From NCBI RefSeq assembly GCF_018390695.1, contig NZ_JAHBGF010000016.1:496001-560000 (forward strand): 64,000 nt of DNA, in the 5' to 3' direction. Made by a program: the position numbers and the translations under genes. This DNA comes from Ancylobacter sonchi (GTDB lineage Bacteria > Pseudomonadota > Alphaproteobacteria > Rhizobiales > Xanthobacteraceae). Shown one piece after another: positions 8,432 to 17,446 of this stretch. The first letter of the stretch is position 1; each line of letters starts with the position of its first letter. The notes beneath the pieces were generated by a model. The model ran no database searches, was not told where the DNA came from, and saw nothing but the letters and a program-made list of their open reading frames with translations.

Positions 8432-11400
8432 TCAGAATGGCACCGACAGCCGAATGCTCGCCTCCTGGGCGAGATAGGCGTCGCCGATCTGGGCACGGTA
8501 TTCGCCGCGCAGTTCGTAGCCATTGCCGGCGACGAATTGCAGGCCGGCGCCGAGATCGACCAGCGTGTCGGGCAGCTGCACTTCGGAGACGAAATCGATG
8601 CCCTGGCGGGAATCCGTGTCGAAGCTCAGCGCCTGGCTCATCCCGTCATTTGACAGGAAGGTCACGCCGGCGGTCGCGAAGGGCCGCAGCCAGCCGCCGC
8701 CGGAAAGATCGATGCGCGCGCCGACCTCCACCGCCGGGCTGACGGCGAAGCTCCATTCGCGCATGGCCTCGCTGGTCAGGCTGACGCCTTCGCCGGTGTC
8801 CGTGCCGGCGCCGGGCACGTAGGTGTAGAGGGCGTCGAGATCGACATAGGGGCGCAGATAGAAGTTCGGATTGGGCAGCACGAACTCATAGGCCGCCCGC
8901 AGCCGGAAACCGGCGGTCCAGATGTCGCTGGCGCTGGAGGCGCGCCAGGCTTCGGATTCGAAATCGAACAGGCGGCTGGTGTCGAACCGGCCGTAGCTGC
9001 CCTGCATCGCCGCCGACAGCAGCAGCGGCCCCATCTGGTGCTTGATCGCCATCGAGACGTCGCCGGCCTGGCCGTCGACGCTCGTGTAGCCGTCATTGGC
9101 GTCGAGATCGGTGGTGCTGTAGGCGCCGGACACGCCCATGAACCAGTCCTTGGCGACCTCCCACTGGGCGCCGGCGCGCATGGTGATGCCGTTCTGCGAG
9201 AAGCCGTCCGCCGCCGAGGTATCGTCCATGGTGATCCGCGACGCCGTCACCTTGCCCCATGCGCACTGGCTTTCGGTGATCATCACCCCGTCGTCGACGA
9301 AGATGGGGCAGCTCATCGCCGCGCTCAGCGAGCTGCGCGCGGCCAGGGTCTGGGTGATGGCCGGCGCCTGCTGGCCCTCGCTCGACTGGCTGTCCACCGC
9401 CTGCCGGTAGTCTTCCGCCGAGGTGAGATTGGCGATCTGAGCGAAGATCGCCGCGCTCGGCCAGGGATCGCGGTCCCAGGACTGCTGCAGGCCGTCGGCC
9501 AGCCGGCGCTCATTGTCGTTCCAGGCGTCGCTCTGGCTCTCCGGGGTGCGGAAGCGGGCCGACGGCGTCACCGACAGGGTGTGATCGGTGTTGCTCGTCG
9601 ACCAGGAGATCGGGTTGCCCTCGCGGGCGAGCGTGGTGATCTGGCTCGCCGTCAGCCGTCCGGTCGAGGAGATCAGCGCGAAGGACTGCGGCACCAGCTG
9701 GTCGACGGCATAGGGCGAGATCATCAGGTCGCGGGCCGTGACCGTTCCGCTGGCACGCAGCGTGTCCTGGCGGTAGGCGGAGGCGGCGGAGCTGGTGACG
9801 TCGGCCAGCATCGCGCCGCTCAGCACCACCTTCTCGGCGGTGACGTTCAGCACGGCGACGCTGCCGCGGCCGCCAATGTCGAGCGTGCCCCGGCTCTCGA
9901 AGCTCGATCCCCTGCCGCCCATCTCGACCGCGCCGGTGCCCGACCGGCTCCGGTAGGTGCCGCCCGCCTCGGTGAGGAACTGGTTGGCGCCGGAGGAGAG
10001 CAGCACGTCGCCCTCGATCGTTCCCCAATTGGTGAGGCTGGTGGTGCCCAGCCGCGAGATCAGCGCCAGCTCGGAGGCCGCCCCCATCAGCGAGCCGGCG
10101 GTCAGCTTGACGGTGTTCGCCCCCGCCGCGTCGATGCGGATGCCCGCCCCGGTGCCGGAGCCGCCCCAGATCGTGCCGTCATGCGTGATGTCGGCGCTGC
10201 CGCTCCAATAGGCGACGCGGCTGTCGATCGAGCCGTCGGTCTTCTGGCGGCCGGCCTGGATGAACACCCCATAGGCGTCCTTGCCGGTGGCGATGATGTC
10301 GCCGCGTGTGTCCAGCGTCACCTTGCCGGCGTGGCCGGTGTGCCAGTTCGGCGTGTAGTGGTCGGACTTGCCGGGCGGATCGGTGTGTTCGTCATAGGTG
10401 TCCTCGATGATGCCCCAGACGAAGCTCTTGAACCGGCGGATCGGGCGGCTCGCCGCGCTGGTGATCGGCGCCACGTCGGTGCCGTTGACGTCGAAGGCGG
10501 CGCCGCCGCCCCCGGTCAGGCTCTGGATGAACAGGCCGTGCGCCCGCTTGCCGGTGGTGAGGATGGACATGCGCGAGGACGGGTCGTCCATGCCGACTTT
10601 GATGTCGCCGCCGTGGCCGTAGGACGGCACCCAGCCATTCACCCGGCGCGTAGTCTCCGCGAGGTCGTAGACGGAGGCCATCTTGATCTGGCCGGTGCCC
10701 ACGCCGCCATAGCCACCGCCGCCGCCGATGGACTGTAGCAGCGCGCCATAGGCGCCGTCGCCGGCGGTGACGATCCGCGCCCCCGACCCCAGGGTGAGCG
10801 TGACCTTGCCGCCGTCCCCGCCGGCGTTGCGCTGGGTGTCGGAGCTCGACAGGCCGCCGAAGGTGAGATCGAAGGTCACCGGCTTGTTCTGGCTGCTGGC
10901 ATCGGCGCCGAGACCGCCGCCCGCGCCGATGCTCTGCGCCACCACGCCGATGGCGCCGAGGCCGGCGGTCGCGATGGTGCCACTCGTCGTGACCTTCACC
11001 TCGCTGCCGGATCCGCCGAACGGGTTGTTCGAGGCGTAGCCCGCTCCGCCGAACTGCGCGGTGACCTTCGCCGCTGGGATGCCGCTGGCCTCGGCCTCGC
11101 GCAGCGCCTTGAGGTCCAGGCTGTGATCGCCGGCCTCGCTGGCGGCGTCCGCCAGCAGCGCGTCGAGCGCCTTGAGGGCGTCGGCTTCCTCCTGGCTCGC
11201 CGCGAGGGTCTCGGCATCGGCCGGATCGCGCCGGTTGATCACATAGACGCCGCCGCCGCCGCCGATGCTCTGCGCGACGATGCCGTGCGCCTCCTTGCCG
11301 CCGGTGGTGATGAGACCGGAATTGACCAGCGTGACGGCGCCGCCATCGGCCAGCGAATTGATGCTGGCGCCGAGGCTCACCTTGGCGTTCATCGCCGCCG

Positions 11401-14400
11401 TCATCGCCTTGCTCGACGTCGCCGCCACCAGCCCGCCGCCGCCGCCGATGCTCTGGCCGAGCATGCCGAACGCCGCGTTGCCGGTGGTGGCGATCGCGCC
11501 GCTATTGGTGAGGGTGGCGCTCGCCCCGGCACCGGAGGCGCCGCCGGAGCGGTTGCCGATGGTCATGTTGATGTCGAAGACGCCGGGGCCGACCGTGACC
11601 GAGCCGCCGGCGGTGCCGCCGCCGCCGCCGATCGATTGCGCCAGCATGGCATGGGCGATCGCGCCATGGGTGGTGATGCTGCCCTCGTTCGTCGCCGTGA
11701 CCTCGCCGCCCTTGCCGCCGTCGCCGCCCTTGCCGCCGACCTGCACGTCGAGGGTGATCGGCACGGGAATGGGGGATTCCTTCAGCTTGCCGTTCGCCCA
11801 GCCCTCCTTGGCAAGATACTGCGTCACGCTGGTCACGCGCGCGATCAGGTCCTTGATCGCGGCGGTCTTCACGGCTTCGACGAGCGCGTCGGTGTAGATC
11901 TTCTTGTAGTCGATCCGCCGCTCGACCTCCTCCAGCGCCGCCTTGGCCGACAGGGAGCCGTCATTGCCGGCCGCCACCTGCCGGGCGACGTTGCGCCGGG
12001 CGTCCTCGATGTCCTGCTTGGCCTGCGCCAGGCCGGCCTTGATGCCGCTGAGGATCGATTTGGCACCGAGCAGCTTCAGCTGGAAGGACGAGTTCTCGTT
12101 CAGCCAGTCGACGCTGTTGCCGGCGACCTTGGAGAGCAGGTCGTTGCCCTGGACCAGATAGTTGGCGATCTTGACGACGCTGGAGGCGACGTCGGTGACT
12201 GCGTTGCCCTGCGGTTCGGTCGAGTCGCCGAAGGCGCCGCCATTGCCGCCGCCGCCGCCGACGCTCTGGGCCTGCATGCCGAAGGAGCCGTCGCCATAGG
12301 TGGTGATGGAGGCGTTGCGCGCATTGGTGGCGGTCGCCACGCCCCCGTCGCCGCCCTTGCCGCCCTTGCCGCCGACCCCGAGCCGGGCGGCGCCGTCGGT
12401 CGAGCTCGCCGTCAGGTAGCCGCCGCCATTGCCGCCACCGCCGCCGACGCTCTGGACCAGCAGGCCGGTGGAGGACGAGCCGCGCGTCAGCACGCTCGAC
12501 GCATTGGTCGCGCTGGCCCGGCCGCCGGCGCCGGCGCCGGCGCCATCGCCGCCCACGCTGATGCTGACGCCGAGCGAGGCGCCGTTCGGGATCGACCCCG
12601 CCGCCGTCTCCAGGATGTAGCCGCCGAGGCTGGAATCGGTGGTGAGCCCGGCCTTCACCGACGAGGAGCCGGGACCGCCATTGCCGCCGCCACCGCCGAT
12701 GCTCACCACCTGCATCGCCGGCGAGAAGGCGCCGGAGGTGGTGATGGTGCCCCGGTTGGTCGCGAGCGCCTCGCCACCATCGCCGCCACCACCACCGGTG
12801 CCGCCAATGCCCAGCGAGACGCCGAAATTGTAGCTGACGCCGAGCATGTCGCTGATCGAGCTGGCGGCGGCGCCATTGCCCCCGCCGCCGCCAATGCTGC
12901 TGATCAGCATGCCGACCGCGCTGTCGCCGCTGGTCTTGATGTCGGCGCGGTTCACCACCGTGGCGGTGCTGCCGGCGCCGCCCTTGCCGCCCGATCCGCC
13001 AAGCGCATAGGTCATGCTGAAGGTGGGAACATCCGGCAGGCCCACCGCCACCGCATAGGCGGAGGCGTCGCCCGCCCGCCCGCCGCCGCCGCCGATGCTG
13101 CTCGCCTCGACGCCATGCGCGCCGACGCCGCTGGTGGTGACGTTCGAGGTGTTGTCGATGCTCACCCGGCCGCTGGTGCCGCCATCGCCGCCGTCGCCGC
13201 CGATCGAGACCGATATGGCCGAGACGATGCCGCCGGTCTTGCTCGTGGCGCTGCCGCCGGCGCCGCCGCCGCCGCCGATGCTCTGGGCGATGATGCCGCT
13301 CGCATTGTTGCCGGAGGTGACGATGCTTCCGCGCTTGCCGTCGGCGCTCGGCCGGATCCTCACCGTGCCGCCATTGCCGCCGGCCCCGCCGTCGCCGCCG
13401 CGGGCGACGCCGAGCAGGATCGCAAATCCGCCGGCATCGCCGCCGGGTCCGCCACCGCCGCCGACGCTCTGGGCCAGCAGGCCGTAGGCATCCTTGCCGG
13501 AGGTGGTGATGCTGCCGTCATTGTCGACGACCACCCGGCCGCCGTCGCCGCCATAGCCGCCCGTGCCGCCCTTGGAGAAGAACGTGCCGTCGCCGCCGGC
13601 GCCGCCGCCCACATAGGAGCCCGGCGTGATCTTCGACAATCGCACCGCCGCCAGGGCGGCGCCCCCGCCGAGGCTCTGCGCCGCCAGTCCGATCGAGCCC
13701 TGGCCCGACGTGGTGATGGTGCCGGTATTGACCACCTCCACATTGCCGCCATTGCCGCCGGCCCCGCCATTGCCGCCATGCGTGAAGATGTCCTCGGAAT
13801 CGCCGCCATTGCCGCCGGGACCGCCCATCGAGGCGGCGGAGACGCCAAAGGCGTAGTCCCCGGCGGTGGTGACGGTGCCGGTCTGGCGCAGCCTGACATG
13901 GCCGCCATCGCCGCCGGCCGCGCCGGGCACGCCGCCGATGCCGGCGCCGTCGTCCTCGAAATAGGCGACGGCCCGGCCGCCTTGCCCGCCCACCGAGCGC
14001 AGGACGATGCCATGCGCGCGTTCCCCATGGGTCTCGACCCGGCCGTCATTGGTGACGATCACCTCGCCGCCGGCCCCGCCCGGCGTCAGTCGGCCTTCAT
14101 CGTCGTAGCCGGCGTCGAGGCCGGTCCCGCCGATGGATTCCGCCAGCACGGCGGGCAGGGCGCTCCAGGTCTCGATGCTCCCCGCCTTGCCGATAGTGAC
14201 CGTCACCGGGCCGCCGGCGGCGCCGGCATAGTAGCTGGTCTGCCAATCCTCATCCCGCTCGAAGGCGAAGGCGATCGGATTGCCGGTCCGGTTGCGGCCG
14301 GACTGCCCACCCTTCGAAAGCGCCCAGATCCCCGTGACCGCGCCGTTCTCGGCGCCGCTCTCGAACAGCGAGCCGTTCATCTCGACGGTGACCGCGCCGC

Positions 14401-14887
14401 CTGAGCCGCCGCGACCGATGCCGCTGGCTCCGACGCCGCCGGAACCGCCGATGGAGTAGGCCTCGATCACCGCCCGCTCATTATTGGCGCGGTAGGCGTC
14501 GGGCACGTAGAGCGAGACGCCGTCGCGGATGGTGATGTGCACATCGCCGGCATCGCCACCATCCTTGCCCGCCACGTCGCGGGCATAGCCGAACAGCTCG
14601 TCCAGCCTTGTGTACGGCGTGGTGCCGATGCCGCCGTCGCCGCCGACCGATCCAGCTTCGACGAGCGGGCTCACCTTGTCGGAGATGCCGGTTTCGACGA
14701 CCACGGTCACCGGCCCGGCGGAGCTTCCGGCCGTCGCGCCATGGTCGGTAGTGTAGGAAGTGCCGTTCGCGCCGCGCACGACATGGGCAATGCGCTCGTC
14801 GGCCTGCGCGGTTTCGGCGGTCTGCATGCAGAGGGCAAGCACGAGGCAGCTTGTGCCCGTCAGGAGAAGCCGGCGCCGCTGACTCAT
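8432..14887 (-). CDS. Giant Gly-rich repeat autotransporter adhesin
   Basis: 2151 residues from the ATG at 14887 (GGGAAGGG upstream). A Sec signal peptide covers about residues 1-28, ending in ETAQA. The passenger contains about 20 repeats of 60-110 residues, each with a 'T-x-G-x-x-A-x-G' strand followed by QSIGGGGG or a variant, as expected of a long beta-helix. Two non-repeat helical inserts interrupt it: one of about 150 residues (encoded near 11,770-12,210) and a shorter acidic Ala-rich one (near 11,040-11,220). The last ~290 residues form an autotransporter beta-barrel ending in Phe (SVPF), which would insert in the outer membrane and export the passenger. A surface adhesin is the likely role. 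No toxin or protease motif was seen. Confidence 0.93.
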   Translation of the reverse strand: MSQRRRLLLTGTSCLVLALCMQTAETAQADERIAHVVRGANGTSYTTDHGATAGSSAGPVTVVVETGISDKVSPLVEAGSVGGDGGIGTTPYTRLDELFGYARDVAGKDGGDAGDVHITIRDGVSLYVPDAYRANNERAVIEAYSIGGSGGVGASGIGRGGSGGAVTVEMNGSLFESGAENGAVTGIWALSKGGQSGRNRTGNPIAFAFERDEDWQTSYYAGAAGGPVTVTIGKAGSIETWSALPAVLAESIGGTGLDAGYDDEGRLTPGGAGGEVIVTNDGRVETHGERAHGIVLRSVGGQGGRAVAYFEDDGAGIGGVPGAAGGDGGHVRLRQTGTVTTAGDYAFGVSAASMGGPGGNGGDSEDIFTHGGNGGAGGNGGNVEVVNTGTITTSGQGSIGLAAQSLGGGAALAAVRLSKITPGSYVGGGAGGDGTFFSKGGTGGYGGDGGRVVVDNDGSITTSGKDAYGLLAQSVGGGGGPGGDAGGFAILLGVARGGDGGAGGNGGTVRIRPSADGKRGSIVTSGNNASGIIAQSIGGGGGAGGSATSKTGGIVSAISVSIGGDGGDGGTSGRVSIDNTSNVTTSGVGAHGVEASSIGGGGGRAGDASAYAVAVGLPDVPTFSMTYALGGSGGKGGAGSTATVVNRADIKTSGDSAVGMLISSIGGGGGNGAAASSISDMLGVSYNFGVSLGIGGTGGGGGDGGEALATNRGTITTSGAFSPAMQVVSIGGGGGNGGPGSSSVKAGLTTDSSLGGYILETAAGSIPNGASLGVSISVGGDGAGAGAGGRASATNASSVLTRGSSSTGLLVQSVGGGGGNGGGYLTASSTDGAARLGVGGKGGKGGDGGVATATNARNASITTYGDGSFGMQAQSVGGGGGNGGAFGDSTEPQGNAVTDVASSVVKIANYLVQGNDLLSKVAGNSVDWLNENSSFQLKLLGAKSILSGIKAGLAQAKQDIEDARRNVARQVAAGNDGSLSAKAALEEVERRIDYKKIYTDALVEAVKTAAIKDLIARVTSVTQYLAKEGWANGKLKESPIPVPITLDVQVGGKGGDGGKGGEVTATNEGSITTHGAIAHAMLAQSIGGGGGTAGGSVTVGPGVFDINMTIGNRSGGASGAGASATLTNSGAIATTGNAAFGMLGQSIGGGGGLVAATSSKAMTAAMNAKVSLGASINSLADGGAVTLVNSGLITTGGKEAHGIVAQSIGGGGGVYVINRRDPADAETLAASQEEADALKALDALLADAASEAGDHSLDLKALREAEASGIPAAKVTAQFGGAGYASNNPFGGSGSEVKVTTSGTIATAGLGAIGVVAQSIGAGGGLGADASSQNKPVTFDLTFGGLSSSDTQRNAGGDGGKVTLTLGSGARIVTAGDGAYGALLQSIGGGGGYGGVGTGQIKMASVYDLAETTRRVNGWVPSYGHGGDIKVGMDDPSSRMSILTTGKRAHGLFIQSLTGGGGAAFDVNGTDVAPITSAASRPIRRFKSFVWGIIEDTYDEHTDPPGKSDHYTPNWHTGHAGKVTLDTRGDIIATGKDAYGVFIQAGRQKTDGSIDSRVAYWSGSADITHDGTIWGGSGTGAGIRIDAAGANTVKLTAGSLMGAASELALISRLGTTSLTNWGTIEGDVLLSSGANQFLTEAGGTYRSRSGTGAVEMGGRGSSFESRGTLDIGGRGSVAVLNVTAEKVVLSGAMLADVTSSAASAYRQDTLRASGTVTARDLMISPYAVDQLVPQSFALISSTGRLTASQITTLAREGNPISWSTSNTDHTLSVTPSARFRTPESQSDAWNDNERRLADGLQQSWDRDPWPSAAIFAQIANLTSAEDYRQAVDSQSSEGQQAPAITQTLAARSSLSAAMSCPIFVDDGVMITESQCAWGKVTASRITMDDTSAADGFSQNGITMRAGAQWEVAKDWFMGVSGAYSTTDLDANDGYTSVDGQAGDVSMAIKHQMGPLLLSAAMQGSYGRFDTSRLFDFESEAWRASSASDIWTAGFRLRAAYEFVLPNPNFYLRPYVDLDALYTYVPGAGTDTGEGVSLTSEAMREWSFAVSPAVEVGARIDLSGGGWLRPFATAGVTFLSNDGMSQALSFDTDSRQGIDFVSEVQLPDTLVDLGAGLQFVAGNGYELRGEYRAQIGDAYLAQEASIRLSVPF

Positions 14888-15362
14888 ACGCCCTTCCCGA
14901 ACCATTGCGTCCTGCCCTGCCCCCGTATCCCGACCGTGTCGGGCTCGCAGGCCTTTCGTCGGCGAGCAATGTGATCACCAACGGCCGTAAGGTCCAAGGA
15001 GATCAGGCGAGTGGACGCTTCGTCATGCTGAATTGCACAGGGTTGTCGCCGTTCGGGCACACCTCGGAGCCGGGCTGCCCATGCGGGGGGGAATCCGTCA
15101 TCCGCGATGGCGGGCCCCCGGCTAAGCGACCGACCGGAGATTTCTGAGCCGCCTCCCGACATACGGCCCGGATGGGCGAGGCGACCTCACAAGGTCCGGC
15201 AGTCGGTGAGGGCGAAGGTGCGACACCGTCACCACGCGTTGAAGCAGGGGCGTTTCGCCGATGCGGCTTGGCGTACCCGAGCCGGAGCCGATGCATCGCC
15301 GCCCAGGCGCAACGGGCCACGATGCATCGGCGGGCACAACGTCCCGGTATCGGCGAGTAGTG
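14888..15362. other. Intergenic region upstream of the autotransporter
   Basis: 475 bp between the flavin reductase stop and the autotransporter start, both minus strand. Open frames here show no recognisable protein. It holds an 11-bp inverted repeat, CCGATGCATCG at 15288-15298 and CGATGCATCGG at 15320-15330, whose arms each contain the palindrome GATGCATC. This could be a hairpin ending the upstream operon or a paired operator. Confidence 0.4.
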
Positions 15363-16043
15363 CTAGCCTGCCCGCTCGCCGGCCGGCGCCAGCGCCGACC
15401 ATTCGGCGAAGGTCGGGGTCGGCATGTCGAAGCGGTCGCGGATGGTCGCGCAGGTCGAGCCGCCGAGCCGGGCGATGGCGTCGAGCCGCGCCGGGTCGAC
15501 GCGCAGCCGCTCGGCATCGACCACATCGGCGCGGTAATGCGCATAGACGATCTCGCCAAGGATGATCTGGCGCGACTTGCCGAGCTCCAGCGTCAGGTGC
15601 CGCCGGCACTCGAAGGCCGCCGGCGCCTCTCGTATCCAGGGCGAGGCCACCTTCACGCCCGGCATTGCGGTGAAGCCGGCGGCGGCGACCTCGTCATGGC
15701 CCGGCGGGAAATTCGCCGCGCACAGATGCATGCCCTCGGCGATGGCGTGCGAGACGATGTTCACCGTGAACACCTCGGTCAGGCGGATATTGCGCGCGGT
15801 GTCCTTGAACGACATGTCGGCGTGGTTCTCCACCCCGAGCGCCAGGATCGGCGGATCGGCCGACAGGCAGTTGAAGAAGCTGAACGGCGCCGCGTTCACC
15901 CGCCCTTGCGGGTCGACGGTCGTCACCAGCGCGATGGGGCGCGGCACGATGGTGCCGATCATCAGCTTGTAGCGCTCGCGTTCGCCGAGCGCCCGGAAGT
16001 CGAAGCCGACGGTCTCGGCGGCGGGTTCTGTGAGCGTGCTCAT
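15363..16043 (-). CDS. Flavin reductase family protein (FMN-binding split barrel)
   Basis: 226 residues. It matches the flavin reductase-like domain: the RPIALVTTVDPQGRVNAAPFSFFN segment (residues 35-58) is the classic flavin-contact region, followed by DPPILALGV and the FTVNIV motif. Proteins of this type bind FMN and either supply reduced flavin to a monooxygenase or reduce substrates directly. The ATG overlaps the GntR stop (ATGA), so it ends a probable seven-gene operon with a transporter and a deaminase. No partner monooxygenase is visible, which favours a direct role or a partner elsewhere. Confidence 0.85.
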   Translation of the reverse strand: MSTLTEPAAETVGFDFRALGERERYKLMIGTIVPRPIALVTTVDPQGRVNAAPFSFFNCLSADPPILALGVENHADMSFKDTARNIRLTEVFTVNIVSHAIAEGMHLCAANFPPGHDEVAAAGFTAMPGVKVASPWIREAPAAFECRRHLTLELGKSRQIILGEIVYAHYRADVVDAERLRVDPARLDAIARLGGSTCATIRDRFDMPTPTFAEWSALAPAGERAG

Positions 16044-16813
16044 AGGTCGAGCCCCTTGATCCGCGCCGCATAGGGGGCGAGGACATCGCGGATGTCGCGC
16101 TCGACCTTCTCCTGCAGGAGCGCGCGACTGGCGACGGCGGCGAGGTGATGGTCCATCAGCCCGGCAGCGCGCGCGGCATCGCCGGCGATCAGCGCGTCGA
16201 CGATCTCGCCATGTTCGCTCACGCCGCAGTCGGAGGAGTGCGGGCGGCCATACATGGCGAGGATGAGCGAGCAGCGCGACACCACCTCGGTGACGTAGCG
16301 GATCAGCACGTGATTGCCGGTCAGCCGCGCCAGCAGCAGGTGGAATTCGCCGGCGAGGCGGATCGATTCCACCTCATTGCGGCCGGAAACCTCGTGCTCG
16401 CGGGCGACATGGTCGCGCAGCACGGCGATCTCGTCCGCCTTCAGCTTGCCGGCGAGGCATTCGGTGACGATGCGTTCGAGGCCCCGCCGGACGACGAACA
16501 CGTCGCGTCCCTCGTCGAGGCTGGGATTGGCGACGAAGGCGCCGCGATTGGGTTTCAACTCGACCAGTCCTTCGACGGCGAGGCGGCCGAGCGCCTCGCG
16601 CGCAATGGTGCGGCTGGTGCCGAAGGCGTCGCCGATGGCGTCCTCCGGGAGCTTGGCTCCCGGCTGGAGCCGCTGCTCGATGATGGCCTGCCGAAGCGCG
16701 TCCTGAACCGCTTCGGTACGGGAGATCGCCCCGTGCTCGGCCGGGGGCGGACCTTTCCCCTTGGCGGTCGGATCGTTGACGGAGCGCGAGGCCCCCTTCT
16801 TCATCGTGTTCAT
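16040..16813 (-). CDS. GntR family regulator (FCD domain)
   Basis: 257 residues. The winged helix spans about residues 32-95 (LRQAIIEQRLQPGAKLPED, then SRTIAREALGRLAVEGLVEL), and an FCD ligand domain follows, with the metal-binding His candidates in EFHLLLARLTGNH and DHHLAA. It lies 30 bp after the deaminase and overlaps the flavin reductase start. It likely regulates its own operon. The palindrome at 21462-21490 before the first gene is a candidate target, and a weaker inverted repeat (CATGCGAA-N10-TTCGTATG, 16811-16836) overlaps its own start. Confidence 0.88.
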   Translation of the reverse strand: MNTMKKGASRSVNDPTAKGKGPPPAEHGAISRTEAVQDALRQAIIEQRLQPGAKLPEDAIGDAFGTSRTIAREALGRLAVEGLVELKPNRGAFVANPSLDEGRDVFVVRRGLERIVTECLAGKLKADEIAVLRDHVAREHEVSGRNEVESIRLAGEFHLLLARLTGNHVLIRYVTEVVSRCSLILAMYGRPHSSDCGVSEHGEIVDALIAGDAARAAGLMDHHLAAVASRALLQEKVERDIRDVLAPYAARIKGLDL

Positions 16814-16843
16814 GCGAATTCTCTGCGTTTCGTATGCGCTGAA

Positions 16844-17353
16844 TCAGCCTCGCGCCGCGGTGGCAGCCTTGCGCGCTTTCACCCAGCTGTCGAGGATCGC
16901 CACCGCCTCGGTGTCCATCGCCTGCTGCGACGGCATGGCACGCGCCTCGACCGGGGCGCCGGCGGCCACGCGCAGCGCCTCGACATCGATGGGGTGGCGC
17001 TCGGCGCGGGTCAGCGTGGCGAAGGCGACACCGGCCTGACCCATCGAGGCGGCGTAGTAGAGCGTCGAGATGCCCGCCACCTCCATGGTCGCCACGCACA
17101 TCGCGCAGGGCTCGCAGGAAGTGTAGAGCTCGCAACCCGAGAGGTCGACGCATTCGAGCCGGCGGCAGGCGTCGCGGATCGCCTCCACCTCGCCATGCGA
17201 GGTCGGATCGAAATGGGCGAGCGAGTGGTTGAGCCCCTCGCCGACGATGGCGCCATCCTTGACGATGACGCAGCCGAACGGTTCGGTGCCGGGCTTTTCC
17301 AGCGCCTCGCGCGAGATGTCGATGGCGCGGCGCATGAAGTCTTCGCGATACAT
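16844..17353 (-). CDS. Nucleoside/nucleobase deaminase (CDA fold)
   Basis: 169 residues. The zinc site is complete: His53 and Glu55 in SHGEVEAI, and Cys83 and Cys86 in SCEPCAMC. This is the cytidine/deoxycytidylate deaminase superfamily, which includes guanine deaminase, cytosine deaminase and TadA. It lacks obvious TadA anticodon-loop features, and the operon context (transporter, GntR, flavin reductase) suggests a catabolic deaminase acting on an imported N-heterocycle. The exact substrate cannot be told. The start is preceded by a good AAGGAGGAGA ribosome site. Confidence 0.85.
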   Translation of the reverse strand: MYREDFMRRAIDISREALEKPGTEPFGCVIVKDGAIVGEGLNHSLAHFDPTSHGEVEAIRDACRRLECVDLSGCELYTSCEPCAMCVATMEVAGISTLYYAASMGQAGVAFATLTRAERHPIDVEALRVAAGAPVEARAMPSQQAMDTEAVAILDSWVKARKAATAARG

Positions 17354-17374
17354 GTCTGTCTCCTCCTTCGATAG

Positions 17375-17390
17375 GTCAGGCGGCCTGCGG
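17375..17390. repeat. Duplicated 3' end of the ABC ATPase gene
   Basis: A 16-bp exact copy (GTCAGGCGGCCTGCGG) of 17446-17461, which encodes the last codons and stop of the ATPase. In the copy, the reading continues as L-L-P-Q-A-A-stop with different Leu codons. The copies are 71 bp apart and a CTCAGT(A/G)TGTC repeat lies between. It looks like a partial tandem duplication of the gene's 3' end. Confidence 0.5.
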
Positions 17391-17446
17391 TAGCAGCCGG
17401 CCTCAGTATGTCGAGCCCGGCTGCGGCGGCGGCCATGCTCAGTGTG

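Noticed and set aside
11123-14404. A 1093-codon open frame on the plus strand, antisense to the autotransporter
   Set aside because: Its product is an Ala/Asp/Gly/Arg-rich mirror of the repeats and matches no family. The minus-strand protein has a signal peptide, repeats and a barrel.
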